A DNA stretch of 64,000 nucleotides from Enterococcus saccharolyticus subsp. saccharolyticus (GCF_029023825.1 NZ_CP118957.1:2131794-2195793); one strand, 5' to 3'. Positions 48,281 through 57,528 are shown, counted from the stretch's first letter. Notes: generated by a model from the letters alone, not told the origin. Numbers and translations are program-made.

Positions 48281-49440
48281 TATTCTTTCGTAATGACTTC
48301 TGTTTCTTCTTCATATAAATTAGAAATACGTTTGTACCATTCAAAGACATTTGAAATGACTACTTTGATAGCTGCATAAGCTGGAATTCCTAAGATAACA
48401 CCAACTAAACCAAACAGTTTTCCAGAAGTTAATAAAACTAATAAGATTGTCACTGGATGAATCGATAGCTGACTACCTAAAACAAGTGGCGAAATCACAC
48501 GTCCTTCAATCGTCTGTTCAATAACAAATACAACTAAGACTTTCACTAATAGAACTGGTCCACCAACGATTCCTAAAAAGACCGCTGGAACTAGCGCTAA
48601 AAATGAACCCAAATACGGAATTAAATTTAAGAAACCTGCCGCAATACCTAATGTAATCGCGTAATCTAATCCAATAATTGAAAAACCAATCATAAACATA
48701 ATCGCTACCGCAAAAGCAACAGTTAATTGTCCACGAATATAAGAAGACACTTGATCGTTCATTTCGCCTAATACTTTTAAGGTTGGTTTACGTAATTTTA
48801 TTGGTAAAAAGTTGACAACATACGGGCCTAATTTTCGTCCATCTTTTAATAGATAGAATAAAATAAATGGCATCGTAATCACTGCAACGACAATGGATGC
48901 CACTGCACCAAAGAAGTTCCCTAAATTTTGGAACGTCGTTTTTGAAACGTTTTGAATGACTTCTGTCAATGAATTCATAAATTTCTCGCCTGATGCCGTT
49001 AATTGTTCTTGTACTTGACTAAAAATTGGATCAGAGAATAAATCATTGACTGTGCGTTCAACGACTTTGACGTATTGTGGAAAGTTATCGACAAAACTTA
49101 ATGTTTGTTCTTGAATTTTCGGTACAATCACGATAATTCCCCATGCCAATAATCCAATGACTAACACGAATAATGCGATAATACTGTAAATCCGTCGAAT
49201 GCCTTTTTTCTCTGCAAAATCCACGACTGGATTCATCAAGTAATACAAAATCCCTGCCAAAATAATCGGCAACCCGACAATCGCTAAAAATTGTAAAACA
49301 GGTGTGAATAAATAAGACACACGGGTAAATAAATTAATAATGAGTAAGACCAACAAAACAATTAATAATGCGGTCACGACTTGATTGTTTAAAAACCATT
49401 TCCAAAACCATGAAAACGACTGTTTATTTTTCTTCTCCAT
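48280..49440 (-). CDS. AI-2E family (PerM-like) membrane protein
   Basis: 386 residues with about eight membrane helices, the large central soluble loop typical of the family (about 125-210) and the conserved LIPYLGSFLALVPAVFLG and EGRVISPLVLG. Family members export small molecules or act as Na+/H+ antiporters; actual AI-2 export is shown for only a few. TAGGAGGAG precedes the ATG. It lies 11 bp downstream of the GutA-like gene, probably in one operon. Confidence 0.88.
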   Translation of the reverse strand: MEKKNKQSFSWFWKWFLNNQVVTALLIVLLVLLIINLFTRVSYLFTPVLQFLAIVGLPIILAGILYYLMNPVVDFAEKKGIRRIYSIIALFVLVIGLLAWGIIVIVPKIQEQTLSFVDNFPQYVKVVERTVNDLFSDPIFSQVQEQLTASGEKFMNSLTEVIQNVSKTTFQNLGNFFGAVASIVVAVITMPFILFYLLKDGRKLGPYVVNFLPIKLRKPTLKVLGEMNDQVSSYIRGQLTVAFAVAIMFMIGFSIIGLDYAITLGIAAGFLNLIPYLGSFLALVPAVFLGIVGGPVLLVKVLVVFVIEQTIEGRVISPLVLGSQLSIHPVTILLVLLTSGKLFGLVGVILGIPAYAAIKVVISNVFEWYKRISNLYEEETEVITKE

Positions 49441-49451
49441 CGTTTCTCCTC

Positions 49452-49802
49452 CTAGCTATAAGTAATGGTCATCCCTTCTGTTATTTCGGGAAGTGTTGCA
49501 GGTGTTAAATACACACTACTAGACAATTTATCTGTTGGTACTTCTGAAAAGACAAATGAAATATGTTGAATTGTTTGCAAGTTTTGATTTGCTAAATGTC
49601 CAACATACATAATGTGATACTCTTGTTCACCAAATAAAATAGTGCCGCCAACGGCTAATTCGATGTCTTCTGCCTGCTCAATTTCTTGGATAACAGAATA
49701 AGGACGTAACCCATCTGTTACTCCTTTACCGAAAAAAATCAAGATTTTTTCATTTTCATCAATGGCTTCTTGACCAATTGCAATTACTTTTCCTTGATGC
49801 AT
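49452..49802 (-). CDS. PTS glucitol/sorbitol IIA-like protein
   Basis: 116 residues from the ATG at 49802; a second ATG at 49811 is only 3 nt from AGGAGG, so the start is uncertain. The fold signature GKVIAIGQEA..., ILIFFGKGVTDGLRPYSVI and GGTILFGEQEYHIMYVGHLAN matches the GutA (IIA-Gut) family. No IIB or IIC partner lies nearby, so it may be an orphan IIA with a regulatory role. It is co-transcribed with the AI-2E family gene. Confidence 0.75.
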   Translation of the reverse strand: MHQGKVIAIGQEAIDENEKILIFFGKGVTDGLRPYSVIQEIEQAEDIELAVGGTILFGEQEYHIMYVGHLANQNLQTIQHISFVFSEVPTDKLSSSVYLTPATLPEITEGMTITYS

Positions 49803-50011
49803 TCTAAACATCGCCCTCCTGTTATTATGGATATTTAAATTATAACACATTATGTATTAAGTCTGTCAGCAAGCACCTTAAAATTCGGTCGTCTATTCTG
49901 AAGGGAGGTGTCTTTTATTTTACAACTCAGTTTGTCGATTGCATCAGACAGTGTTCTTCTTTCAGAAGTTGTGTGTTAAAATAAATGTAATCTATTTTAG
50001 GAGGTCACACT

Positions 50012-51034
50012 ATGTTAGAAAAAATGTTTTTAGGAACTTACACGCGTCGCGAAAGTAAGGGAGTTTATTCTTTCGTTTTAGACACAGACAAAGAAGAGTT
50101 GGTAGATTTAGAATTACTTACTGAAGAAAACAGCCCTACTTATCTTGCGCGTAGCAAAAAAGGCTTTACGTATACAGTCACAGAAGTGGACGGTAAAGGT
50201 GGCGCTGCTGCATACGATTCAGAATTTAATTTCTTAAACGCGGTCACTGAAGAAGGCGCACCGTTATGTTATGTTGCAGTAGACGAAGCACGTCAACTAG
50301 TTTATGGCGCAAACTATCACAAAGGCGAAGTAAACGTATACAAAATTTTAGAAGACGGTTCTTTAGAAGCAACTGACGCAGTGTTCCACGATGAACCTGT
50401 TGGCCCTCATGAAAACCAAAATGTTCCACATGTTCACTATACAGATTTGACACCAGATGGTCGCTTAGCTGTTTGTGATTTAGGAACAGACCGTGTGTAC
50501 ACTTACGATGTATCTAATGAAGGAAAACTAACTGAAGTGGCGACTTATGTTGCACCAGCGGGTACAGGCCCTCGTCATTTAGTCTTCCATCCAAATAATA
50601 ACTACGCTTACTTATTCGGCGAATTAGACAGTACTGTAACTGTTTTAGCTTATGATGCACCAACTGGAACATTTAAAGAATTACAAAAAGTCTCTACTTT
50701 GCCAGAAGACTTTGAAGGATTTAACAGTGGCGCTGCCGTTCGTATTTCTAGTGATGGTCGTTTTGTTTACTTGTCAAACCGTGGACACAATTCACTTGCA
50801 GTCTTTGCTGTCAATGAAGAAGGCGCAAGCGTATCATTCGTACAACACATTTCAACAGAAGGTGATCATCCACGCGACTTTGATTTAGACCCAACTGAAA
50901 ACTTTGTTGTATGTGCCAACCAAAACACAGATAACATCACATTATACAGTCGTGATGCTGAAAATGGTACATTGACAGTAATCAAGAAAGATATTTATGC
51001 ACCTGAGTGTGTTTGTGTCTTATTTGAAAAATAA
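50012..51034 (+). CDS. Lactonase family protein (6-phosphogluconolactonase-type propeller)
   Basis: 340 residues forming a seven-bladed beta-propeller of the Pgl/YkgB family: FLGTYTRRESKGVYSF at the start, GPHENQNVPHVHYTDLTPDG, GTGPRHLVFHPNN and EGDHPRDFDLDPTENF. It probably hydrolyses 6-phosphogluconolactone or a similar sugar lactone in the cytosol. TAGGAGGT precedes the ATG. Two small genes follow closely and look co-transcribed. Confidence 0.9.
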   Translation: MLEKMFLGTYTRRESKGVYSFVLDTDKEELVDLELLTEENSPTYLARSKKGFTYTVTEVDGKGGAAAYDSEFNFLNAVTEEGAPLCYVAVDEARQLVYGANYHKGEVNVYKILEDGSLEATDAVFHDEPVGPHENQNVPHVHYTDLTPDGRLAVCDLGTDRVYTYDVSNEGKLTEVATYVAPAGTGPRHLVFHPNNNYAYLFGELDSTVTVLAYDAPTGTFKELQKVSTLPEDFEGFNSGAAVRISSDGRFVYLSNRGHNSLAVFAVNEEGASVSFVQHISTEGDHPRDFDLDPTENFVVCANQNTDNITLYSRDAENGTLTVIKKDIYAPECVCVLFEK

Positions 51035-51052
51035 TCTCTAGGAGGGGTCGTT

Positions 51053-51403
51053 ATGTTTTCTAAAACACCGATTGAACTACTGGTCAAAGACTTTTCAAAT
51101 ATTTACAACAAGTGTCAGTCTGCTTATGATTTAGTGTCTAGTCGTCGCTTTAATGAATCATTAGCCATTTTAACAACAGCGGAAGCCTACGCCATTGCTG
51201 AAAAAGCATATGTTCGTTGTGATACTTTTCCAGAATTACAAACCAAAGAAGTAGAAGAATTTGTCAATGCGTTTGATGTCTTTTACTTTGAATTAAAACA
51301 AGTCCTATTCCACACAAACGATGATTTAGACTCACTGAAAAACCGTTTAAAATACATGAGTCAAACGTATGAAACTGTCAATGCGTCATTTAATTTATTG
51401 TAA
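51053..51403 (+). CDS. Hypothetical helical protein
   Basis: 116 residues, 18 bp after the lactonase gene, with AGGAGGGG upstream of the ATG. The sequence is all-helical (VKDFSNIYNKCQSAYDLVSS...) with no membrane segment or catalytic motif. It looks like a small four-helix-bundle protein. Family not recognised. Its place between the lactonase and another tiny gene suggests an operon of three. Confidence 0.65.
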   Translation: MFSKTPIELLVKDFSNIYNKCQSAYDLVSSRRFNESLAILTTAEAYAIAEKAYVRCDTFPELQTKEVEEFVNAFDVFYFELKQVLFHTNDDLDSLKNRLKYMSQTYETVNASFNLL

Positions 51404-51414
51404 AGGTGAAAAAA

Positions 51415-51576
51415 ATGGATCGATTAGATGTGTTGGATCGTCTCAAAGAAGAATTAGCGCTGCCTTTTTTAGAAATTAAATTAGCAGATAAAGATTATTC
51501 TGAAGAGGATTACCAACAATTAAAAAATGAATTATTGCAATATTTTGATGATTACGTCCGTAATGTCGAAAATTAA
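51415..51576 (+). CDS. Very small acidic protein
   Basis: 53 codons, MDRLDVLDRLKEELALPF..., 11 bp after the previous stop, with AAAGGTGA 6 nt upstream of the ATG. Rich in Asp, Glu and Leu and predicted helical. The good ribosome site, short spacing and the strong terminator immediately after it support a real gene. Function unknown. Confidence 0.65.
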   Translation: MDRLDVLDRLKEELALPFLEIKLADKDYSEEDYQQLKNELLQYFDDYVRNVEN

Positions 51577-51613
51577 CAAAGAAGCTGCAGAAAATTTCTG
51601 TAGCTTCTTTGTT
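51575..51613 (+). terminator. Terminator of the lactonase operon
   Basis: AACAAAGAAGCT...AGCTTCTTTGTT arms with an inner CAGAAA/TTTCTG stem. Confidence 0.85.
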
Positions 51614-51635
51614 GTTCATTTAACCTATCACAACA

Positions 51636-53126
51636 TCAAAGCTGAATGATTGAGGTCGCTACATTTTTTAGAAACGTGGTATCATGTTCAACAATCAACA
51701 TCGTCGGCTGAACTGTTTGAATGACTTCTTCTAACTGTTTGTGATTAAACACATCTAAATAATTCAGTGGTTCATCCCAAATAAACAATTCTGCTGGGGT
51801 TGCGAGAGATTTCGCCAATTCCACACGTTTGCGTTGCCCCATACTCATGTCTTCAATGCAATTGTTAAAAACGGTGCGTTCGATACCTAATTTGCGTAAA
51901 TTATTTAATAAGTCTTGGTAACTTAAGCGATGTGTTTCCGCAAATTCTTGTAACGTACCGCGATTATCTTCGTAATTTTGACGTACATAACTAATCGTTA
52001 CCCCTTGTGGTTGCTGAATCACTCCGCTCATTTCCCCTTGAAATTGTCCCAGTAAGCATTGAATAATCGAGGACTTTCCAGAACCATTTGCTCCTTGAAT
52101 AGCGATTCGATCGCCTTGATTGATTTCAAATGAGAGTGGTTGGAATAATTGTCGATCTCCATAACGAAGTTGTAAATCTGCTACTTTCAGTAATTGTTTG
52201 CGATGTGTGGGTTGCACATTCATAGTCAAAGGATCAATGTATTCAATATCTTTTAATAATTTTTCCTTTTCTGCTGCTTGATCTTCCATTCGCTTGACAA
52301 TCGCTTTGGAACGTTTCATCGTGCGGGCAGCACGAGCGCCAATTGCTCCTGTGTCGTAAATTGCACCGCTACCTTTTTTCGTGGGCGAACCATATTTGTC
52401 TTTTTCACGCCCACGTGACCATTCCGCCTTTTCCGCAGCAGTTTGTTTCAAACGACTCACTTCTTTTTTCAACTTCACATTTTGTTCTTGTTCATAGGCA
52501 TCGCGTAATCCTTTTTGTTCTTCGTAAACGGAAAAATTGCCTTGATACAACACTAATTGACTTTTTTCAATCGATAAGACATGATCCACAACATCATCCA
52601 CAAAACTACGGTCATGACTTACGACAATAAATCCTTGTTTCTTTGCCTGTAAATAATCGGCAACTTGTTGGCGCGCGGTCACATCTAAATGATTGGTTGG
52701 TTCGTCAATCAATGGAAAATTCACATCATCCACAAATAGCAATGCTAAAAGAACTTTGGTTTGTTCCCCACCAGATAAACTACCAAACTCGCGCCATAAT
52801 ACATCGGCATCTAATTGCAAAAGGTTTAATTCTCTTTCCAATTTCCACTGCTCAAACTCTGAAAGTTCCTGCAACACATAATATGTGAGTTGCGACTTAT
52901 CTGTGACTGTTTGAGGAAAATAGGTAAAGTTTAACTGATGGTCAATTTTCCCGCTGTACGGATATTCATCCATTAACAAACGCAACAAGGTCGTTTTCCC
53001 ACGCCCGTTACGTCCAATTAATCCTAATTTCCAATTCGCATCCAACGTTAAATTCGTATGGTCAAATAATAGTGTTGTTTGCGCATCAAAACCAAACGTC
53101 ACATTTTTTATTTCAATTGTTGTCAT
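51636..53126 (-). CDS. lsa: Lsa-type ABC-F ribosome protection protein
   Basis: 496 residues from the ATG at 53126 (GAGGTG 7 nt upstream), the length of enterococcal Lsa(A). Two ABC domains without membrane helices: Walker A GRNGRGKTT (about residue 40) and GANGSGKSS (about 345), signatures LSGGEQTKV and the atypical MSMGQRKRVELAKS, and LIDEPTNHLD. The linker KYGSPTKKGSGAIYDTGAIGAR is typical of the Lsa group, which displaces lincosamides, streptogramins A and pleuromutilins from the ribosome. Full length and intact. An attenuator precedes it (53161-53254). The drug spectrum is inferred. Confidence 0.92.
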   Translation of the reverse strand: MTTIEIKNVTFGFDAQTTLLFDHTNLTLDANWKLGLIGRNGRGKTTLLRLLMDEYPYSGKIDHQLNFTYFPQTVTDKSQLTYYVLQELSEFEQWKLERELNLLQLDADVLWREFGSLSGGEQTKVLLALLFVDDVNFPLIDEPTNHLDVTARQQVADYLQAKKQGFIVVSHDRSFVDDVVDHVLSIEKSQLVLYQGNFSVYEEQKGLRDAYEQEQNVKLKKEVSRLKQTAAEKAEWSRGREKDKYGSPTKKGSGAIYDTGAIGARAARTMKRSKAIVKRMEDQAAEKEKLLKDIEYIDPLTMNVQPTHRKQLLKVADLQLRYGDRQLFQPLSFEINQGDRIAIQGANGSGKSSIIQCLLGQFQGEMSGVIQQPQGVTISYVRQNYEDNRGTLQEFAETHRLSYQDLLNNLRKLGIERTVFNNCIEDMSMGQRKRVELAKSLATPAELFIWDEPLNYLDVFNHKQLEEVIQTVQPTMLIVEHDTTFLKNVATSIIQL

Positions 53127-53160
53127 TTTATTCACCTCGACTCACCTATCGCTAGGCAAG

Positions 53161-53335
53161 AAAAAAAATCCTTGGCTATTTTCAGGACAAGGATTTTTTA
53201 GACAAAGGTACACAAAAAGACCCTGTATCGAAAAACTTCCCCAATCCTGAAAATCTGCACACTGCTCCCTTGTAAACAAGACAGTCTTCATGCAGCTTCA
53301 ACAAATTGGCTTAGTTTTTCAATAGAGGATCCCTC
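53161..53335 (-). promoter_or_regulatory. Transcription attenuator with tiny uORF upstream of lsa
   Basis: A terminator hairpin (CCTTG/CAAGG flanked by A- and T-runs, 53161-53199) lies 35 nt before the gene. Its loop and 5' arm (minus strand TCCTGAAAAT, 53187-53178) are exactly complementary to ATTTTCAGGA at 53254-53245, and the match extends with G-T pairs into the terminator arm, so the two structures exclude each other. Further up is GAGGG (53335-53331), 8 nt before TTG-AAA-AAC-TAA (53322-53311), a possible three-codon leader peptide. This is the layout of ribosome-mediated antibiotic-induced antitermination. Confidence 0.75.
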
Positions 53336-53356
53336 ACTTCGTTTTTTATTAAAATA

Positions 53357-53385
53357 AGCATACCATGATTAAAATTTCTTCGCAA
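53357..53385 (-). promoter_or_regulatory. Promoter of lsa leader
   Basis: Minus strand TTGCGA (53380-53385), 17 bp, TATGCT (53357-53362); it gives a leader of about 225 nt. Confidence 0.55.
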
Positions 53386-53393
53386 CGAAAAAA

Positions 53394-53975
53394 TCACAAG
53401 TGGAAGGTCTCTTTTATTTTTCGGGCAGTTGCCTCAGGCGTTCGATGCGTATTGTCAATCGTCATTGTTTTCGCTCGTGGCTCCAAAGCTTCCAGTTCAC
53501 CTGGCAATGAAACTAATCGCCATTTTTTATGCGAGGTAATTAATTCATTGTGGGAAAAATCAAGATTGCGCTTAGATGGTTTCGCTGCTAAACGATCTTC
53601 TCCCACATTACGCTCAATACGCGTTTCTAAATCCGTCACTAGTTCAACAAAATAAACTTCTTCGTCAGCATCTAAAAAAATCGCCGCAATCTCTTGTAAA
53701 AATTGACGATCATACGCTTCACTAAAACCTATCATTATAGTAAAAATAATTGATTTGGTGAGGTTGTCTTTTTTATTGACGACAAATGATTGGAACAACT
53801 CTCGACGCGTCATGTCTGAAAGACGAAAAGTTTCTTTGGTAAATCCTAAAAAATCAGCATACAAATCAATCGTTTGATGATTGTATAATAACTTGCCATC
53901 AATAATTTTTTCTAATTCTTTTCCAACAGTCATCTTGCCTACTGCTTGCGCACCGATCAACACAATTAAACTCAT
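53394..53975 (-). CDS. P-loop kinase-like ATPase
   Basis: 193 residues from the ATG at 53975; a GTG three codons upstream overlaps the GAGGTGG ribosome site. A P-loop GAQAVGKMT opens the protein, with an overall shikimate/gluconate-kinase-like fold and EDRLAAKPSKRN as the likely lid. It probably phosphorylates a small molecule or is an AAA-type ATPase of unknown role; no substrate is evident. It has no operon partner. Confidence 0.7.
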   Translation of the reverse strand: MSLIVLIGAQAVGKMTVGKELEKIIDGKLLYNHQTIDLYADFLGFTKETFRLSDMTRRELFQSFVVNKKDNLTKSIIFTIMIGFSEAYDRQFLQEIAAIFLDADEEVYFVELVTDLETRIERNVGEDRLAAKPSKRNLDFSHNELITSHKKWRLVSLPGELEALEPRAKTMTIDNTHRTPEATARKIKETFHL

Positions 53976-54002
53976 CTTGGCCACCTCTTTCGTTTAAGTA
54001 TA

Positions 54003-54036
54003 CAAAAAAAACCGCCAGTTTGGTTAGGACTGACGG
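54003..54036 (-). terminator. Terminator
   Basis: CCGCCAGT (54012-54019) pairs with ACTGACGG (54029-54036) through one G-T pair; T8 on the minus strand. It ends the upstream 142-residue gene or its read-through. Next to it GAGTAATTACTC (54043-54054) is a perfect 12-bp palindrome. Confidence 0.65.
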
Positions 54037-54192
54037 AAAAAGGAGTAATTACTCTACTAAGGAGTAAAATGAAAAATAAAAAGGTTATTGTTGGTTATGA
54101 ACTTAGTATATATCCTTTTAAGACTTCTGTCATAAAAATAACCTAATAGTTCCATTAAATATTTCTCGTTTTTTGCTTTATTTTTATCATTT

Positions 54193-54621
54193 TTATTTTT
54201 TCAATAATAAACTGGTCATTCGTTGAATTGAAAATGAAATAGCATCGGTTGCTTCATCTTGTTTTTGCTCTGCCGCATCAAAAGCTGCTACATCAATGCC
54301 ATTTTCAAGACTGGCAATCATTTCTTCGCACCCTTGTACGTAATCGTTGTATGAGCGTTCAAATTTTTTGTGAATTCCCATTACGCGTGCAGTTGGACGC
54401 AACGTGCAAACAGTTTGTTGCATCGCTACATATTGATTCGTTCCTTCTTTAAAAATCGACACAATTGCGTCACGACGTTCATCTGAAATAGAAGCTACGT
54501 CTTCTTTATCAATCGCTTGACGAATTTCTTCGTAACAAGGATTCATCTCTTCTCCAATTGCTTCTGTATTTTTAACGATATCGTTAATTTTTTGTACATA
54601 ATAGCCTAAATTAGGTTTCAC
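54193..54621 (-). CDS. Hypothetical helical protein
   Basis: 142 residues from a GTG at 54621; the region before it (AGTAGGGA) gives a fair ribosome site. The product (KPNLGYYVQKINDIVKNTEAIGEE...) is all-helical and acidic, with two cysteines and no membrane segment or signal peptide. Family not recognised. It sits alone between a palindromic hairpin upstream and a terminator downstream. Confidence 0.65.
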   Translation of the reverse strand: MKPNLGYYVQKINDIVKNTEAIGEEMNPCYEEIRQAIDKEDVASISDERRDAIVSIFKEGTNQYVAMQQTVCTLRPTARVMGIHKKFERSYNDYVQGCEEMIASLENGIDVAAFDAAEQKQDEATDAISFSIQRMTSLLLKK

Positions 54622-54720
54622 CCATTATTCCCTACTTTCTTTTTGTTTGCATTCATTGTACCTTTTTTCGATGATTTAGCAAAGTTAAAAAGAAATGGCG
54701 TCTCATTTTGTCCAAAGCAA

Positions 54721-54766
54721 ACCATCCGAACTAGCAAGAATAGGCGCTCTCACTAGTTCGGATGGT
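54721..54766. repeat. Palindromic hairpin with 14-bp perfect arms
   Basis: ACCATCCGAACTAG and CTAGTTCGGATGGT flank an 18-bp loop. The core ATCCGAAC and flanking TGAGA also occur in the 158-bp element at 3588-3745, so the two may belong to one family of intergenic repeats. It may also end the PepSY gene, although the T-tract is poor. Confidence 0.6.
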
Positions 54767-54803
54767 CTCATTCTTTTTTATTTCAAACAGCAGGTTGTTC
54801 TTA

Positions 54804-55430
54804 TTAATCGTCTAGTTCTACTTCTAACACTTCTCCTGTTTTAGCATCTAATTTTACATTGGTTTCTTTGTTACCGTCTTTGACTTGTACATCCCAATAA
54901 GTGACATTCATTTCTTTATCTAAGTCCCAATCTGTGGCTTGTCCGCTTTTGGCTTCATCTGTCGCAATTTTTGCGGCTTCTTCGACTGATAATAAATCAG
55001 ATAAATCTAATTTATCTTCTTGGCGTTTCACACCTTTTTGTTCATCAGCATCCAACGCTTCTTCTTTTTGTTTGGTTACTTCTTTTGTTTGGGCATCAAT
55101 GGTCACTTCATATTCTTTCTCATCATCCACACCTTCAACTTTATAGAAGTAGTTACCTAATGAAGAGTCTAACTCAATCGTTGTAATATCTGTATCTGGA
55201 TGCACTTCTTGGTAGGCTTGAATGGCATCTTCCACCGATACTTTAAATTCTGGTACTTTTTCTGTAGTAGTAGATGTAGCAGCAGATGAACTCGTTGTGG
55301 TGCTAGAAGACGAGTTGCTTGTGTTCCCATTCCCATTGCCATTACCTGAAGAAACGGGATTCTCTGCGGCACAACCAGCAAAAATAAGCGCTAGGGCAAG
55401 TGTACTTGTATATAAGATTGTTTTTTTCAT
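54804..55430 (-). CDS. PepSY-domain lipoprotein
   Basis: 208 residues from the second of two adjacent ATGs (best spacing from GGAGG). A lipoprotein signal with FAGCAA, a Gly/Asn/Ser/Thr-rich linker, then two PepSY domains (about 65-125 and 135-205), each with a VSVEDAIQAYQE- or LSVEEAAKIATDEA-like first helix and a repeated EVTKQK/EVLEVE end. PepSY proteins inhibit or modulate secreted proteases and often sit next to two-component systems, as here: the sensor kinase gene ends 75 bp upstream. Confidence 0.87.
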   Translation of the reverse strand: MKKTILYTSTLALALIFAGCAAENPVSSGNGNGNGNTSNSSSSTTTSSSAATSTTTEKVPEFKVSVEDAIQAYQEVHPDTDITTIELDSSLGNYFYKVEGVDDEKEYEVTIDAQTKEVTKQKEEALDADEQKGVKRQEDKLDLSDLLSVEEAAKIATDEAKSGQATDWDLDKEMNVTYWDVQVKDGNKETNVKLDAKTGEVLEVELDD

Positions 55431-55505
55431 CATCTTCTCCTCCTTGATTTCTACCTTTAGTTTACTTATTTTAACGACCCTTTACTATCGAGTTATCTAA
55501 AATTG

Positions 55506-56858
55506 TCATGAAGAATTCTTCATCTTTTTAGGAAATGCTACTATAAAAATACTGCCTTTTGGCTGATTATTCGTAACGGTTAACTGCCCATGATATTTTT
55601 CTACGATAGACGCCACAATCGCTAAACCAATACCCGATCCTTCAACTTTACTTGAACGAGAACTATCTACGCGGAAAAAGCGTTCAAACACACGTTCTTT
55701 CATTTCATCTGGTATGCCTTCACCAGTATCTTGAACTTCTAATCGAATCATGTCTGTTTCTATTAAACGGATATGAATCATTTCGTCAGCAGTAGAATAT
55801 TTTCGCGCATTTCCAAATAAATTTTGGCAAATTTGTTGAAGTTCCATTTCATCTGCATATAGATGAATGTTTTCTGCAATGTCAAACGTCACTTCTTGCG
55901 GACACAACGCTTGTAATTTTTGGACTTCTTGATAGACCAATGCTGAAAAATCAATTTCTTGACATAATTGTGTTGCACGATGCTTGCCTAGTAACAGTAA
56001 TTGATTGGTCATTGTTTCTAAACGCTTCGATTCCTTATCAATGAAATCAATCGACGGTGCAATGACTTCTGGATGTGCTGCACCACGCCTTTTAATTAGT
56101 TGCACATGTCCGCGAATCGCGGTTAATGGTGTGCGTAATTCATGAGAAGCATCTGTTACAAATTGCCCTTCGCGTCGCATTGCTTCACGCTGCATTCCCA
56201 ATAACTGGTTAAACGAAGAGGCTGCTTGTCTAATTTCACTCGGCGTTTCTGGGACACTCAACAACTTTTCTTGGTCATTCGTCAGTTCAATTTCTTTCAT
56301 TTCTTGGGTCATTTGTTGCAGTGTTCTACTCCACTTACCAACAAAGAAATAAATAATACAACTACCAATTAATACGGCCAATAAATTTAACAATACACTA
56401 GTCACTAACATACGCATCATCATTTCAATGACTGTATTCCCATGAACAGCAATATCTACGATTCGTTCATTTTGCTCATGGCGTCGAAAATAGTAAACTT
56501 CATCGTCCATCAAGATGATTCCTTTGAAAACCGGTAAGGCGGTTCCTTGAGCTAGTTCCGTAAAAATTTCTTTGCCGTCTTTTGAATAATACGTTGGCCC
56601 ATCTGTTAAAATAATTCGGACAGCATCTTCTTCATTTTTAGCAATCGTCACATCAACTAAGCCTTCCCAATCGTTGGTTGCTTGCGGGACATCTTCCAAT
56701 GTCGCCGCAATTTCCTTGGCTTGGTCGGCTAAATAGTAATAGACAGAATAAAGTGAAATCGTAACAAATGCCAAATTGACAATAATCAACAAGCCAATCA
56801 AAATAGCCACAAAGCGACTTGTTAATTGAAACTGGGCGCCTTTTTTTCTATCTGTCAT
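55506..56858 (-). CDS. Sensor histidine kinase
   Basis: 450 residues. Two membrane helices (about 17-40 and 150-175) flank an extracytoplasmic sensor domain of about 110 residues. HAMP region, then the H-box VTDASHELRTPLTAIRGH (phospho-His about residue 240), N-box NLFGNARKYS, and G-boxes DTGEGIPDE and GSGIGLAIV. It overlaps the response regulator gene by 11 bp and so pairs with it. The signal is unknown; the envelope is likely given the PepSY lipoprotein next door. Confidence 0.92.
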   Translation of the reverse strand: MTDRKKGAQFQLTSRFVAILIGLLIIVNLAFVTISLYSVYYYLADQAKEIAATLEDVPQATNDWEGLVDVTIAKNEEDAVRIILTDGPTYYSKDGKEIFTELAQGTALPVFKGIILMDDEVYYFRRHEQNERIVDIAVHGNTVIEMMMRMLVTSVLLNLLAVLIGSCIIYFFVGKWSRTLQQMTQEMKEIELTNDQEKLLSVPETPSEIRQAASSFNQLLGMQREAMRREGQFVTDASHELRTPLTAIRGHVQLIKRRGAAHPEVIAPSIDFIDKESKRLETMTNQLLLLGKHRATQLCQEIDFSALVYQEVQKLQALCPQEVTFDIAENIHLYADEMELQQICQNLFGNARKYSTADEMIHIRLIETDMIRLEVQDTGEGIPDEMKERVFERFFRVDSSRSSKVEGSGIGLAIVASIVEKYHGQLTVTNNQPKGSIFIVAFPKKMKNSS

Positions 56859-57528
56859 CTAGTTCCCTCAATACATAACCGACACCGCGTACCGTTTGAA
56901 TCATTAAACCGCATTTCCCTAATTTGTTGCGAAGCGTGCGGATATACACATCCACAACATTCGTTTGTCCCATAAAATCATAGCCCCATACGGTATTTAA
57001 CAATTCGTCACGTGTTTTTATTTCTTCTGGTGTTTTCATTAATTCATACAACATGCCAAATTCTTTGGGCGTTAAATAAATTTCTTCCTCGTCGATGGTT
57101 ACTTGGTGTTTGGCAATATCTAACTGCAATTGGTGATAGGTAATTGTTGTTGCTTCTTGTTTATTTAAGCGTCGTTCAATGACACGAATGCGCGCAAATA
57201 ACTCTTCAATATCAAATGGTTTGGTAATATAATCATCCAATCCTGTATCTAAGCCAATCACAATATCCGTTGTTTGGTTGCGAGCGGTCATCATGATAAT
57301 CGGAATATCGCTCTCTTTGCGAATCCGTCTAGCCACCGTAATCCCATCATATTTAGGCAACATCCAATCTAATAAAATCAAATCGAACGCATGTGTAGCA
57401 AAAGCATCTAGTGCTTCTTGTCCGTCTTTCACCCAGATGACCTCATAGCCTTCAAATGTTAATTCAGATTGAATAAAACTAGCTAAACTTTCTTCATCTT
57501 CCACTAATAAAATGCTGACATTTTCCAT
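56848..57528 (-). CDS. OmpR-family response regulator
   Basis: 226 residues. Receiver domain (about 1-115) with the acidic pair EDEE, phosphorylation site LLDWMLPKYDG and conserved MMTARN and ITKPF; C-terminal winged helix (about 130-224) with LTPKEFGMLYELM and VDVYIRTLRNKLG. GGAGGG precedes the ATG at 57528. It is the first gene of the regulator-kinase pair. Confidence 0.94.
   Translation of the reverse strand: MENVSILLVEDEESLASFIQSELTFEGYEVIWVKDGQEALDAFATHAFDLILLDWMLPKYDGITVARRIRKESDIPIIMMTARNQTTDIVIGLDTGLDDYITKPFDIEELFARIRVIERRLNKQEATTITYHQLQLDIAKHQVTIDEEEIYLTPKEFGMLYELMKTPEEIKTRDELLNTVWGYDFMGQTNVVDVYIRTLRNKLGKCGLMIQTVRGVGYVLRELDDR

Noticed and set aside
53200-53300. 52-codon frame (MKTVLFTREQ...) in the lsa leader as the leader peptide
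   Set aside because: No ribosome site, and it reads straight through both arms of the terminator hairpin; the short uORF with good spacing is the better candidate.
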